This document shows, piece after piece, positions 1 through 8,259 of a DNA stretch of 53,314 bases. Both the position numbers and the translations under genes were made by a program. The stretch is from an uncultured Bacteroidia bacterium (GTDB taxonomy: Bacteria > Bacteroidota > Bacteroidia > Bacteroidales > UBA932): positions 1 to 53,314 of the forward strand of contig CACZHP010000021.1 in NCBI GenBank assembly GCA_902780935.1. The letters run 5' to 3'. The notes below the pieces were generated by a model. The model saw nothing but the letters and a program-made list of their open reading frames with translations, made no database searches and was not told the origin of the DNA. The first letter of the stretch is position 1. Every line of letters starts with the position of its first letter.

Positions 1-1
1 G

Positions 2-1069
2 ATCAATGACTTCAGCACAGATCCATCGTATGACGGCAAGTTCTGGGAGGAGTCGCTGTATCTGGATGACCGGATGATAGTCAGAGCAAGAGTCGTTCAT
101 TCTTCCGATGTGGTCGAGATAAATACATATGAGCAGCTCAGGGACCTGGATGCTGATTCCGACCAGCTGAAGTCGGATGCTATAGATACCATAACAACAG
201 TATTAGGCTGCAATGAAGAGGATATCACCGGCATCGAAGTGCTGAAAAAGGGAATGACTAACAGGTCATTCAGCTTCTGCGCGGATGGCTGTAAATATAT
301 TATGAGGATCCCGGGTGAGGGAACCGATCAGCTCATCAACAGGAAAAATGAAGCTGAGGTGTACAGGACGATAAAAGGTCTCGGCCTGTGTGATGATCCT
401 GTTTATCTGAACCCGGAAAACGGATATAAGATCACAAAGTATCTTGACGGTATCAGGACCTGTGACAGCGATGACCCGGAAGATCTCATGAAATGCATGG
501 AGAAGCTGCGTGGCTTACATGCGGGAAAGCTGCAGGTAGGGCATGACTTCGACATTTTCGGACAAATAGAGTTCTATGAATCTCTGTGGAACGGCCGGCC
601 TTCGGTCTACAAGGATTACATAAAAACGAAACAGAACATAATGAGCCTGAAACCATTCATCGACAGTGCTGAAAAGGAATGGTGTCTCACTCATATAGAC
701 GCTGTGCCGGACAACTTCCTTTTCTACAGGCCGGAAGGCGTAGCCGGGGAACTGCTTCAGCTTACTGACTGGGAATACTCCGGAATGCAGGATCCGCATG
801 TGGATGTAGCCATGTTCTGCATCTACAGTCTGTATAACAAGGATCAGTGCGACCGGCTCATAGATATCTATTTTAAAGGAAAATGCGATCCGGCAGTCAG
901 AGCGAAGATATATGCATATATCGCAATGTGCGGACTGCTTTGGTCTAACTGGTGCGAATATAAGCGCAGCCTGGGTGTGGAGTTCGGTGAATACAGCCTG
1001 AGGCAATACCGGTTCGCAAAAGACTATTACAGATATGCCATGAAACTGCTGGATGACCTGGAGGCATAG
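2..1069 (+). CDS. LicC-LicA fusion (phosphocholine cytidylyltransferase tail + choline kinase), 5' partial
   Basis: The reading frame is open from base 2, so the gene starts outside the window. The first ~45 residues, ending near VVEINTYEQLRDLD, look like the tail of a LicC-type sugar/choline nucleotidyltransferase. The rest is a LicA/choline-kinase-like APH fold: a GMTNRSF nucleotide loop, the catalytic motif HIDAVPDN (H-x-D-x4-N) and the metal-binding LTDWEYSG. The family phosphorylates choline and, through the fused cytidylyltransferase, makes CDP-choline for decorating surface glycans. An internal ATG at 74 exists but lies inside the conserved nucleotidyltransferase tail, so it is unlikely to be the true start. 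A second LicC-like gene follows after 4 nt. The block looks clostridial rather than Bacteroidales. Fusion is inferred from the open frame; LicA assignment is firm. Confidence 0.8.
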   Translation: MNDFSTDPSYDGKFWEESLYLDDRMIVRARVVHSSDVVEINTYEQLRDLDADSDQLKSDAIDTITTVLGCNEEDITGIEVLKKGMTNRSFSFCADGCKYIMRIPGEGTDQLINRKNEAEVYRTIKGLGLCDDPVYLNPENGYKITKYLDGIRTCDSDDPEDLMKCMEKLRGLHAGKLQVGHDFDIFGQIEFYESLWNGRPSVYKDYIKTKQNIMSLKPFIDSAEKEWCLTHIDAVPDNFLFYRPEGVAGELLQLTDWEYSGMQDPHVDVAMFCIYSLYNKDQCDRLIDIYFKGKCDPAVRAKIYAYIAMCGLLWSNWCEYKRSLGVEFGEYSLRQYRFAKDYYRYAMKLLDDLEA

Positions 1070-1073
1070 CAAA

Positions 1074-1844
1074 GTGACAGAAGAAAAACACATAGTAAAA
1101 AGAGCGATCATAATGGCTGCGGGGATAGGAAAGCGCATGCAGCCGCTCACATTTGAAGTGCCGAAACCGCTGGTCAGAGTTAATGGCATCAGGATGATCG
1201 ATACCGTAGTGGACGGACTGCGAAAGAACGGCATCAATGAGATATATGTGGTAGTCGGACATCTGAAAGAGCAGTTCTTCGATTGGGCTGAGGGGCAGGC
1301 TGATATTGAGATAATCGAAAACCCTTACTACGACTGCTGCAACAATATATCTTCCCTCTACGTCGCAAGAGAGCACCTTGAAGACTGCATGATCCTTGAC
1401 GGCGATCAGATCATATATAACGCATCCATACTGGACCCGCACTTTACTCTGTCCGGATATAATGCAGTCTGGTGTGAAGAGGAGACAGATGAATGGCTGA
1501 TGGATGTGAAAGACGGTATAGTGACATCGTGTTCGCGCACCGGAGGCTCCCGCGGATGGCAGCTTTATTCAATCTCACGCTGGACGGCTGAGGATGGAAA
1601 AAAGCTTAGGAAATACCTTGAATATGAATTTGATCGAGGAAACAGACAAATCTACTGGGATGATGTTGCAATGTTCTGTCATTTTAATGGTTTTACTCTT
1701 GGCATCCGGGAGATGAAGAGCAGCGATATCATCGAAATAGACGGTTTGGACGAACTTGTGGCTATTGATTACAGTTATCACAATTTTCTGCAGCAGCAGG
1801 ACAACAAACTTGCAAAGCAGGAATTGAAGGAGGAAAAAAAATGA
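1074..1844 (+). CDS. LicC-like nucleotidyltransferase (CTP:phosphocholine cytidylyltransferase family)
   Basis: A 256-residue nucleotidyltransferase of the RmlA/LicC fold. The N-terminal pyrophosphorylase loop AAGIGKRMQPLT followed by PKPLVRVNG is intact, and the metal-binding LDGDQ lies near residue 109. I chose the GTG at 1074: GGAGG at 1060-1064 sits 9 nt upstream and leaves 4 nt after the preceding stop. An ATG at 1053 in the same frame would overlap the upstream gene and lacks a ribosome site. The likely product is an activated (CDP-) alcohol or sugar for phosphocholine decoration, given the flanking LicA and BCCT genes. Its stop overlaps the next start (ATGA). Substrate is inferred from context only. 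Confidence 0.75.
   Translation: MTEEKHIVKRAIIMAAGIGKRMQPLTFEVPKPLVRVNGIRMIDTVVDGLRKNGINEIYVVVGHLKEQFFDWAEGQADIEIIENPYYDCCNNISSLYVAREHLEDCMILDGDQIIYNASILDPHFTLSGYNAVWCEEETDEWLMDVKDGIVTSCSRTGGSRGWQLYSISRWTAEDGKKLRKYLEYEFDRGNRQIYWDDVAMFCHFNGFTLGIREMKSSDIIEIDGLDELVAIDYSYHNFLQQQDNKLAKQELKEEKK
1827..1833 (+). promoter_or_regulatory. Strong Shine-Dalgarno site AAGGAGG
   Basis: A full AAGGAGG lies 7 nt before the ATG at 1841. Strong sites like this are rare in the Bacteroidales part of the window, and this one helps mark the first 2.7 kb as foreign. Confidence 0.75.
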
Positions 1845-3337
1845 GCGAAAAACAGAGAACAGCGGACAAGAGCAGGATAGACTGGATGATCACACTGGTG
1901 CCTTTCATCCTGATTATGGGATTGGCTATCTATCTGTTCATCTTTCCGGAACAGGCTAACGGTGTTATCAGTCAGGTTCGATTCTTCTTCGGAGACACTT
2001 TAGGATCATACTACATCATAATCGGCATGGGTTTCCTGATTGTTTCTCTTTTCTTGTCCTTCAGCAAGTATGGCAATATTGTTCTCGGTGCACAGAATGA
2101 GAAGCCGAAGTATAACTTCTTTACATGGGGCTCCATGATGTTCACTTGTGGTCTTGCTGCGGATATCCTGTTCTACTCCTTCGCTGAGTGGACTATGTAC
2201 GCGACGAATCCTCACATTGCCGAGATGGAGGGAGGAATCTTTGAGTGGGCTGGTGTTTTTCCGCTGTTCCACTGGAGCTTTATTCCTTGGTCATTCTATC
2301 TTGTCCTTGCTGTAGCTTTTGGTTTCATGCTCCATTGCCGGAAGAGAGATAAACAGAGATATTCTGAGGCGTGTATGCCTGTAATCGGTGAGAAGCATGC
2401 GCATGGACTGCTTGGAAGAGTGATAGAGCTTTTTGCGCTCTTCGCGCTGCTTGCTGGTACCGCTACTACCTTTTCTGTTGCAACGCCTCTGATGGCTGAG
2501 ATCATCGTTACTTTGTTTGGAATTAGCATCAGCCGTACTGTTGTTACGATTATTATTCTATTGATCACTTGCGTAGTATACACCTATGCAGTCCTTCACG
2601 GATTCAAAGGCATCAGCTTTCTGGCAAAACTCTGTATCTACCTGTTTTTCGGCTTACAGATTCTCGTGCTGCTGATCGGTGGACAAGGCCGCTTCATCAT
2701 TGAAAACGGTGTGCAGAGTCTTGGTAAACTGTTCCAGAATTTCATCAAATTCTACGAGCTCAACGCTGGTGATGACTTCTTCATGGGGAAACTTGACCAA
2801 GAAAGGTATTACATCGTCCAGGGCGAGAATTACTGGCAACAGATTTATCTGGAACTTGGAGAATGGAAGAAGGCTTGGGGAGTCGCGAGAGCTGCCATGA
2901 AATATGGGATGACCAAAGACATGCACTTGGTCCAGGAGCGTTTTTCCATACAAGACCCATCATTCTGCCCATGGCAACCCAACGGTAGCGGAAGTGGCGG
3001 CATTATCAATATGATATTCAACTCCTTATGCTACGAAAGCGAAAGACTCGGAGAGTTTATTCTACTGGGTGCGACTCCATACGAGTATCTCAAGGACAAC
3101 GAAACTACTACAGTGAAGAATCTCTACACGACAAAAGGGATTATCGACATGGAAATAAAATGGAATGGCAGTTATCTGGAACTTCGGCTGACAGGGCATG
3201 ACACCCTGCCTTCAAAAATCCGTATTCCAGAGTATTTCCATCCCAAGTCCATGACCAAAGGTCTCAAAGAGACTGCCACCGGTGTCTTCGAAGCCAGGAA
3301 AGAATTGAAAGAAATCGTTTTCAAACTCTATGAATAA
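1841..3337 (+). CDS. Chimeric ORF: truncated BCCT choline/betaine transporter joined to C-terminal piece of a glycosidase-like protein
   Basis: Residues 1 to about 302 are the front half of a BCCT-family transporter: about eight hydrophobic segments, with family-like WGSMMFTCGLAADIL and FAEWTMYATNPH. In the Lic setting it would import choline or betaine. Around residue 303 (nt ~2747-2760) the sequence changes abruptly to a soluble, Trp/Gly-rich stretch (ELGEWKKAWGVARAAM, NGSGSGGIINMIFNSL) ending in a beta-rich tail. That tail resembles the closing beta-sandwich of (alpha/alpha)6-barrel glycoside hydrolases. BCCT proteins normally have 12 membrane segments and about 500 residues, so the transporter is broken. 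The downstream piece has no start of its own. It overlaps the next gene by 8 nt, so that operon link is native. The ORF is open but probably makes no functional protein. Confidence 0.6.
   Translation: MSEKQRTADKSRIDWMITLVPFILIMGLAIYLFIFPEQANGVISQVRFFFGDTLGSYYIIIGMGFLIVSLFLSFSKYGNIVLGAQNEKPKYNFFTWGSMMFTCGLAADILFYSFAEWTMYATNPHIAEMEGGIFEWAGVFPLFHWSFIPWSFYLVLAVAFGFMLHCRKRDKQRYSEACMPVIGEKHAHGLLGRVIELFALFALLAGTATTFSVATPLMAEIIVTLFGISISRTVVTIIILLITCVVYTYAVLHGFKGISFLAKLCIYLFFGLQILVLLIGGQGRFIIENGVQSLGKLFQNFIKFYELNAGDDFFMGKLDQERYYIVQGENYWQQIYLELGEWKKAWGVARAAMKYGMTKDMHLVQERFSIQDPSFCPWQPNGSGSGGIINMIFNSLCYESERLGEFILLGATPYEYLKDNETTTVKNLYTTKGIIDMEIKWNGSYLELRLTGHDTLPSKIRIPEYFHPKSMTKGLKETATGVFEARKELKEIVFKLYE
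2740..2790. other. Breakpoint between clostridial-like Lic block and Bacteroidales chromosome
   Basis: Membrane transporter sequence ends near 2747 and unrelated soluble glycosidase-like sequence starts, in frame. Base composition and translation signals also differ on the two sides. No repeat, integrase or att-like sequence is visible at the join. It may be an assembly join or a real recombination point. Confidence 0.6.
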
Positions 3338-4805
3338 ATCCATAATGAGGCTGCTGGCTATCGCATTGACAGTCACTTTATTCTCCACTTATTCCAGGGC
3401 GGAGGTCAGACTGCCTGGAATAATCGGAGATCACATGGTCCTCCAGCAGAAATCAGACGCCAGGCTATGGGGCTGGACTGAAGCGGGTAAAACCGTGGCA
3501 GTCAAGTGCTCCTGGAACAACAAAACCGTATCCGCCAGAAGCGACTCCAAAGGAGCCTGGGAAGTGCGGGTCAAGACTCCGGCCGCCGGCGGCCCTTATG
3601 AGATAACCATAGATGACGGAAAAAGAATCACCCTGAAGGATGTGCTGATTGGAGAAGTGTGGCTCTGCTCCGGGCAATCCAACATGGAGATGCCACTGAA
3701 GGGATTCGAGTATGGGCAATATGTAGAAGGAGCTCAAGACTACATAGCAAATGCGAATCCGGAAAGACCGATAAGGATGGCTCAACTGAAACTGGACTAT
3801 AGCCCTACTCCGAAAGAAGACTGCGAAGTCAGATGGGTGACCAACTCGGCAGAGTTTCTACCTGACATCAGTGCTTGTGCGGTTTTCTTTGGAGACTACA
3901 TGCAAAGTGCCCTAAATATTCCTATCGGATTGATAATCACCGATTGGGGTGCCTCGACAATTGAGACCTGGATGAACCGCGAATCAATCATGAGAGTACT
4001 GCCCAACACAGACTTTTCTATCCTGGAGGATCCCGATAACTATAAGAACTCTCCTCAGCAAACACCTACACTTTTGTTCAACGCAATGGTATATCCTCTT
4101 AGAAAATACACAGTCAAAGGGATGATATGGTACCAAGGAGAGTCGAATATTCCCAATTACCAGGATTATGCTGACCTTCAAGACTCTTTAATCACTCTTT
4201 GGAGGGAAACGTTTGATAATCCTGACATGCCGTTTTGTTTCACACAAATTGCCCCTTTTGAATACCCTTATTTGAACAAAAGAGCCGCTTACCTAAGGGA
4301 ACAACAGTCAATCAGTTTAAAGCGTATAAAAAACGCGAGCATGGCTGTTACCATTGACATTGGAGAGAAATCTGTTATTCATCCACGGAACAAGCAAGAG
4401 GTCTCAAAACGCTTGGCATGGGGTGCTCTGGCTTTAGGATACGGCAGACAAATCGAGTATCAGTCTCCCGAGTATGTGTCCCATGAAGTGGATGGTGGCA
4501 GGATCATTATCCATGTCAGCAATGCGGAGCAAGGTCTCCACACCAATCTTAATGAAGGAGAATACATCCCTGGCTTTGAAGTCGCGGGAGAAGACAAGCA
4601 TTTTTATCCTGCTCAGGCCGCCCTTATCCATAAACCGGAAGAGGCCATAGCCGTGAGCAGTCCTGAAGTCCCGAGACCTATCGCTGTCCGATATTGTTTC
4701 AAAGACTATCAGCCAGGATTCCTGTTCAACAGTTACGGCCTTCCTCTAGCCCCATTCAGGAGCGATAATTGGGACGATGCCCAAGGGCCTGTCTTCTGGT
4801 GGTAG
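3330..4805 (+). CDS. Sialate O-acetylesterase-like carbohydrate esterase (SASA family)
   Basis: A 491-residue exported esterase with an N-terminal signal peptide (about residues 1-24). The SGNH-type nucleophile lies in CSGQSNMEM (Ser117). A second conserved block, MIWYQGESN, follows near residue 269, and the catalytic Asp/His block IHPRNKQEVSKRLAWGA lies near residue 350. An N-terminal beta-sandwich precedes the esterase fold (GDHMVLQQ, typical of bacterial SIAE proteins). Members remove O-acetyl groups from sialic acids or plant glycans in the periplasm. It overlaps the upstream glycosidase-like fragment by 8 nt, so the two were once co-transcribed in a glycan-degradation operon. It is convergent with the GH2 gene, with 6 nt between the stops. 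The exact substrate cannot be told. Confidence 0.85.
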   Translation: MNKSIMRLLAIALTVTLFSTYSRAEVRLPGIIGDHMVLQQKSDARLWGWTEAGKTVAVKCSWNNKTVSARSDSKGAWEVRVKTPAAGGPYEITIDDGKRITLKDVLIGEVWLCSGQSNMEMPLKGFEYGQYVEGAQDYIANANPERPIRMAQLKLDYSPTPKEDCEVRWVTNSAEFLPDISACAVFFGDYMQSALNIPIGLIITDWGASTIETWMNRESIMRVLPNTDFSILEDPDNYKNSPQQTPTLLFNAMVYPLRKYTVKGMIWYQGESNIPNYQDYADLQDSLITLWRETFDNPDMPFCFTQIAPFEYPYLNKRAAYLREQQSISLKRIKNASMAVTIDIGEKSVIHPRNKQEVSKRLAWGALALGYGRQIEYQSPEYVSHEVDGGRIIIHVSNAEQGLHTNLNEGEYIPGFEVAGEDKHFYPAQAALIHKPEEAIAVSSPEVPRPIAVRYCFKDYQPGFLFNSYGLPLAPFRSDNWDDAQGPVFWW

Positions 4806-4811
4806 AGTATT

Positions 4812-6695
4812 TTATTCCACCGGCATGCTCTTGATTATGCTCTCGTTGACGGCGCGGAGCTTCTTCTCGTCCATCTTGATTACCTTGCGGTCGTAGGTCA
4901 TCAGGCCGTTGACCTCGATCTCGACGTCAGTGGTCTGGGTATAGACCGCGGCGGAACAACCCTGCTTGATGAGCTGTGTGAGCTGCTCGGCAAAGTCAGC
5001 ATATTCGGCCAGGACCTCGTCGCCGCTCTTGTACTGGACATATCCCCAGTTCTTGTCGGCCTGCCAGAGATGGCCCTGGACAGGGAATCCGATGCCTCCG
5101 TACTCTCCCAGGACATTGATCATGGCCTTGTCCCACATTCTGAACGCCGGGTAAGGATAATGATGGTTGTCCAGGATGTCTCCGACTCCTTCCTCCCAGC
5201 TTCCGCCGGAAGACTGGTTGACAAGACGGGTGGGATCGGTCCTCTTCGTGAAGGCCACGACATCCTTGGTGTCAAACTGGCTCCAAGCCTCGTTGAACGG
5301 CACCCAGACGGCGATGCACTGGAATTTCTTGAACTGGTTCAGGATCTCTCCCCACTCTTTGTAATAATTGGCTTTAGCTTCGGGGGAAGCGGGCCAGTCC
5401 TCTCCTTCACCATAATAATACATGCCCCATTTCTTGCTAACGGCGAAGGAAGGCATGTCCTGCCAGACAATCATGCCGAGCTGGTCGCAGTAATAGTACC
5501 AGCGGTCGGGCTCGACCTTGACATGCTTGCGGATCATATTGAAACCGAAGTCCTTGGTCTTCTGGATGTCGAACTTCAGAGCCTCGTCTGTAGGAGCCGT
5601 GTAAAGTCCGTCAGGCCACCAGCCCTGGTCGAGAGGACCAAGCTGGAACAAGCCACCCCCATTCAAGCCCATCAGAAGGGTGTTGCCGTTCTTCCTGTAG
5701 GCTGAGACCTCCCTCATCGGGGCGTATGCCGCCACACGGTCGATAACCTTACCGGCGCGAAGGATCTGGATGTCAAGTCCATAAATATAAGGAGACTCCG
5801 GAGACCAGAGTTTGGGGTTCCTGACATTTAGGGTAACCGTACCGCCAGGTACAGCCATTCCTGACGCCAGGACGGAATACATGCCGTCGGCTACCGGTTT
5901 GGCGGCGTTAGCGGTCTCGGTCGAGTAACCTATACCTCCGTCAAGGAGGAACACTTTCACCACGTCACCCTCCTGGACACCAGCGGCGTCCACGGTGACA
6001 TTGATAGCCTTGTCAGCCACGCTCGACACGACATTATAGTCAGTGATATGCGCGGGAGCCACAGGCTCGATCCACACGCTCTGCCATATTCCCGAGACGG
6101 AAGTGTACCAAATCCCGCGGGGTTCTTTCACCTGCTTGCCGCGAGGCTGGAAATCATTGTCGGAAGCGTCCTCAACCCTGACAACCAAGGAGTTGGATCC
6201 GTTCTTGACATACGGGGTCACATCCAGAGAGAAACGGGTGTAACCGCCGGTGTGAGAACCGACCTTGATGTCATTGACAAAAACATCGGCCTTCCAATCG
6301 ACCGCGTCGAAGTTGAGGATCAGGCGCTTCCCCTTCCAGTTGGAAGGAACAGAGAAAGTGGTGCTGTACCAAAGGGCGTCTTCCGGGGTCAGGGCCTTGC
6401 CGACTCCCGAGAGAGATGACTCGATAGCGAAAGGCACGAGGATCTTTCCGTCAAAAGTCTTGGGACGAGCCTCCGACTTCGGGGTCACGGCATAATCCCA
6501 CAAACCGTTGAGCGACTTCCACTCAGGCCTGAGCATCTGAGGCCTTGGGTATTCGGGATGAGCGTTGGTGGGAGAGACTTCCTCAGCCCACTTTGTCTTG
6601 ATCCTGTTTCCTGCGGGAGTCCAATTCTGGGCGGACAGAGTCCCGGCGACGGCGAGAAGAGCCGCGATTGTGGAGGTGATGATTCTTGATCTCAT
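4812..6695 (-). CDS. Glycoside hydrolase family 2 enzyme (beta-galactosidase-like)
   Basis: A 627-residue exported enzyme with a signal peptide ending near TLSAQ (residue 23). Domain order is GH2: sugar-binding jelly roll (about 55-215; LNGLWDYAV, DAVDWKADVFVND), Ig-like sandwich (about 215-330), then the TIM barrel. The barrel carries the acid/base in VPFNEAW (Glu469) and the probable nucleophile in LGEYGG (Glu531). It lacks the C-terminal domains of LacZ-sized enzymes. The family hydrolyses beta-galactosides, beta-glucuronides or beta-mannosides in the periplasm. Linkage cannot be assigned here. It is divergent from cstA and has its own -7 box at 6731-6738 (minus strand). Confidence 0.9.
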   Translation of the reverse strand: MRSRIITSTIAALLAVAGTLSAQNWTPAGNRIKTKWAEEVSPTNAHPEYPRPQMLRPEWKSLNGLWDYAVTPKSEARPKTFDGKILVPFAIESSLSGVGKALTPEDALWYSTTFSVPSNWKGKRLILNFDAVDWKADVFVNDIKVGSHTGGYTRFSLDVTPYVKNGSNSLVVRVEDASDNDFQPRGKQVKEPRGIWYTSVSGIWQSVWIEPVAPAHITDYNVVSSVADKAINVTVDAAGVQEGDVVKVFLLDGGIGYSTETANAAKPVADGMYSVLASGMAVPGGTVTLNVRNPKLWSPESPYIYGLDIQILRAGKVIDRVAAYAPMREVSAYRKNGNTLLMGLNGGGLFQLGPLDQGWWPDGLYTAPTDEALKFDIQKTKDFGFNMIRKHVKVEPDRWYYYCDQLGMIVWQDMPSFAVSKKWGMYYYGEGEDWPASPEAKANYYKEWGEILNQFKKFQCIAVWVPFNEAWSQFDTKDVVAFTKRTDPTRLVNQSSGGSWEEGVGDILDNHHYPYPAFRMWDKAMINVLGEYGGIGFPVQGHLWQADKNWGYVQYKSGDEVLAEYADFAEQLTQLIKQGCSAAVYTQTTDVEIEVNGLMTYDRKVIKMDEKKLRAVNESIIKSMPVE

Positions 6696-6730
6696 TATAG
6701 GAATGGTTATTAATTGTCAAACACTATTTA

Positions 6731-6738
6731 CAAATATA
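6731..6738 (-). promoter_or_regulatory. Promoter -7 box for the GH2 gene
   Basis: The minus strand reads TATATTTG, matching TAnnTTTG, with the G 35 nt before the ATG at 6695. No clear TTG lies 20 nt upstream. Confidence 0.5.
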
Positions 6739-6760
6739 CTCAATTAAAGCGAATATTTAT

Positions 6761-6768
6761 TAAATTTG
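6761..6768 (+). promoter_or_regulatory. Promoter -7 box for cstA
   Basis: TAAATTTG matches TAnnTTTG and ends only 6 nt before the chosen ATG at 6775. The transcript would start at or within a few bases of the start codon. Confidence 0.5.
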
Positions 6769-6774
6769 TGTGAT

Positions 6775-8247
6775 ATGATTTCTCTGATCCTCAGCATCGC
6801 CGCCCTGGTCCTGGGCTACCTCCTCTACGGAAAGTTCGTGGAGAAGGTTTTCGGACCCGACAGCTCACGTCCCACCCCAGCTGTCTCAAAAGCGGACGGG
6901 GTCGATTTCGTGGTCATGCCCACCTGGAAGGTTTTCATGATACAGTTCCTGAACATCGCCGGAACCGGCCCCATCTTCGGCGCCATCATGGGCGCCAAGT
7001 TCGGTCCGTCTGCATATCTCTGGATAGTGTTCGGCTGCATTTTCGCCGGAGCCGTCCACGACTACCTCTCCGGAATGCTGTCCATCAGGCACGGAGGAGT
7101 AGGCCTCCCGGAGATCATCGGCATTTACCTTGGCAATGGGATCAAGAAAGTGGCCCTGGTATTCACCGTACTGCTTCTGATTCTTGTCGCCGCGGTGTTT
7201 GTATATAGCCCGGCCATAATCCTCGGAGGCATGGCCGGAGACGGATCCAGCTCCGCCATCCTGATCTGGGTTTTCATCATATTCGCATATTACTTCATAG
7301 CGACCATGCTCCCGATCGACAAGATCATCGGGAAAATCTACCCCCTGTTCGCTTTCGCATTGATATTCATGGCAATAGCCCTGCTGATCGGCCTGTTTGT
7401 CAAATGGCCTTCAATCCCGGAGCTATGGGACGGACTCTCGAATATGGGGCCTTCAGTCGGCGTGAAGGGCCAACCCATATTCCCGTGCCTGTTCATCACC
7501 ATCGCCTGCGGGGCGATCAGCGGATTCCACGCCACCCAGAGTCCCCTTATGGCACGATGCCTCAAGGATGAGAAACTCGGAAGGCCCGTGTTTTACGGCT
7601 CAATGATCACCGAGGGACTCGTAGCTCTGGTTTGGGCAGCCGTCTCGTCTTACTTCTTCTTCGACGGAGGAGCAGCCGAGTGCGGATCCGACCTCAGTGC
7701 CGCAGCTCCGACCGTCGTGACAGCGGTCTCAAAATCATGGTTAGGTGTGTTTGGAGGAATATTAGCCATCCTCGGAGTGGTAGCGGCCCCCATCACCAGC
7801 GGCGACACAGCCTTGAGAAGTTCCCGTCTCATCATAGCCGATTTCATCAAAATGGATCAGAAGCCCATCCGCAAAAGGCTCTTGATCTGCATTCCCCTGT
7901 TCATAGTCACTGGCCTCCTGCTTTGGTTCAACATCGCCGACTCCAGCGGCTTCAACACGATCTGGAGATATTTCGGCTGGGCCAACCAGACCCTTGCCGT
8001 GTTCACTCTCTGGGCAGCGACCGTCTATCTCATCTCCTCCAAGAAGGGCATGAGCTACCTCATCAGCGGGATACCAGCGGCTTTCATGACAGCGGTTAGC
8101 CTCTCCTTCATCCTGGTGGACAAGGTGGGATTCGGGATCAATGCGGCTGCCGCCCCCTGGATTGGGCTTGCGACCTTCGCCGTCTCCGCCGCCGTGATCT
8201 CCGGCCTCAAGATGAGACATGACAACAAACTGAAAGACAACAAATAA
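6775..8247 (+). CDS. cstA: CstA family carbon-starvation transporter (short form)
   Basis: A 490-residue inner-membrane protein with about 13 hydrophobic segments. It carries the CstA signature region FLNIAGTGPIFGAIMGAKFGP, then GAVHDYLSGMLSIRHGG and, later, ATQSPLMARCL and GDTALRSSRL. Family members are peptide or pyruvate transporters. This is the ~490-residue form rather than the ~700-residue E. coli form. I took the ATG at 6775; a TTG at 6766 in frame overlaps the -7 box. Only 12 nt separate it from the ATPase gene downstream, so the two are probably co-transcribed. Substrate is unknown. Confidence 0.88.
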   Translation: MISLILSIAALVLGYLLYGKFVEKVFGPDSSRPTPAVSKADGVDFVVMPTWKVFMIQFLNIAGTGPIFGAIMGAKFGPSAYLWIVFGCIFAGAVHDYLSGMLSIRHGGVGLPEIIGIYLGNGIKKVALVFTVLLLILVAAVFVYSPAIILGGMAGDGSSSAILIWVFIIFAYYFIATMLPIDKIIGKIYPLFAFALIFMAIALLIGLFVKWPSIPELWDGLSNMGPSVGVKGQPIFPCLFITIACGAISGFHATQSPLMARCLKDEKLGRPVFYGSMITEGLVALVWAAVSSYFFFDGGAAECGSDLSAAAPTVVTAVSKSWLGVFGGILAILGVVAAPITSGDTALRSSRLIIADFIKMDQKPIRKRLLICIPLFIVTGLLLWFNIADSSGFNTIWRYFGWANQTLAVFTLWAATVYLISSKKGMSYLISGIPAAFMTAVSLSFILVDKVGFGINAAAAPWIGLATFAVSAAVISGLKMRHDNKLKDNK

Positions 8248-8259
8248 ACATTACAGGAT

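Noticed and set aside
4795-4822. GGTGG/CCACC pair between the esterase and GH2 stops as a terminator
   Set aside because: The stem is only 5 bp with a long loop, too weak to call.
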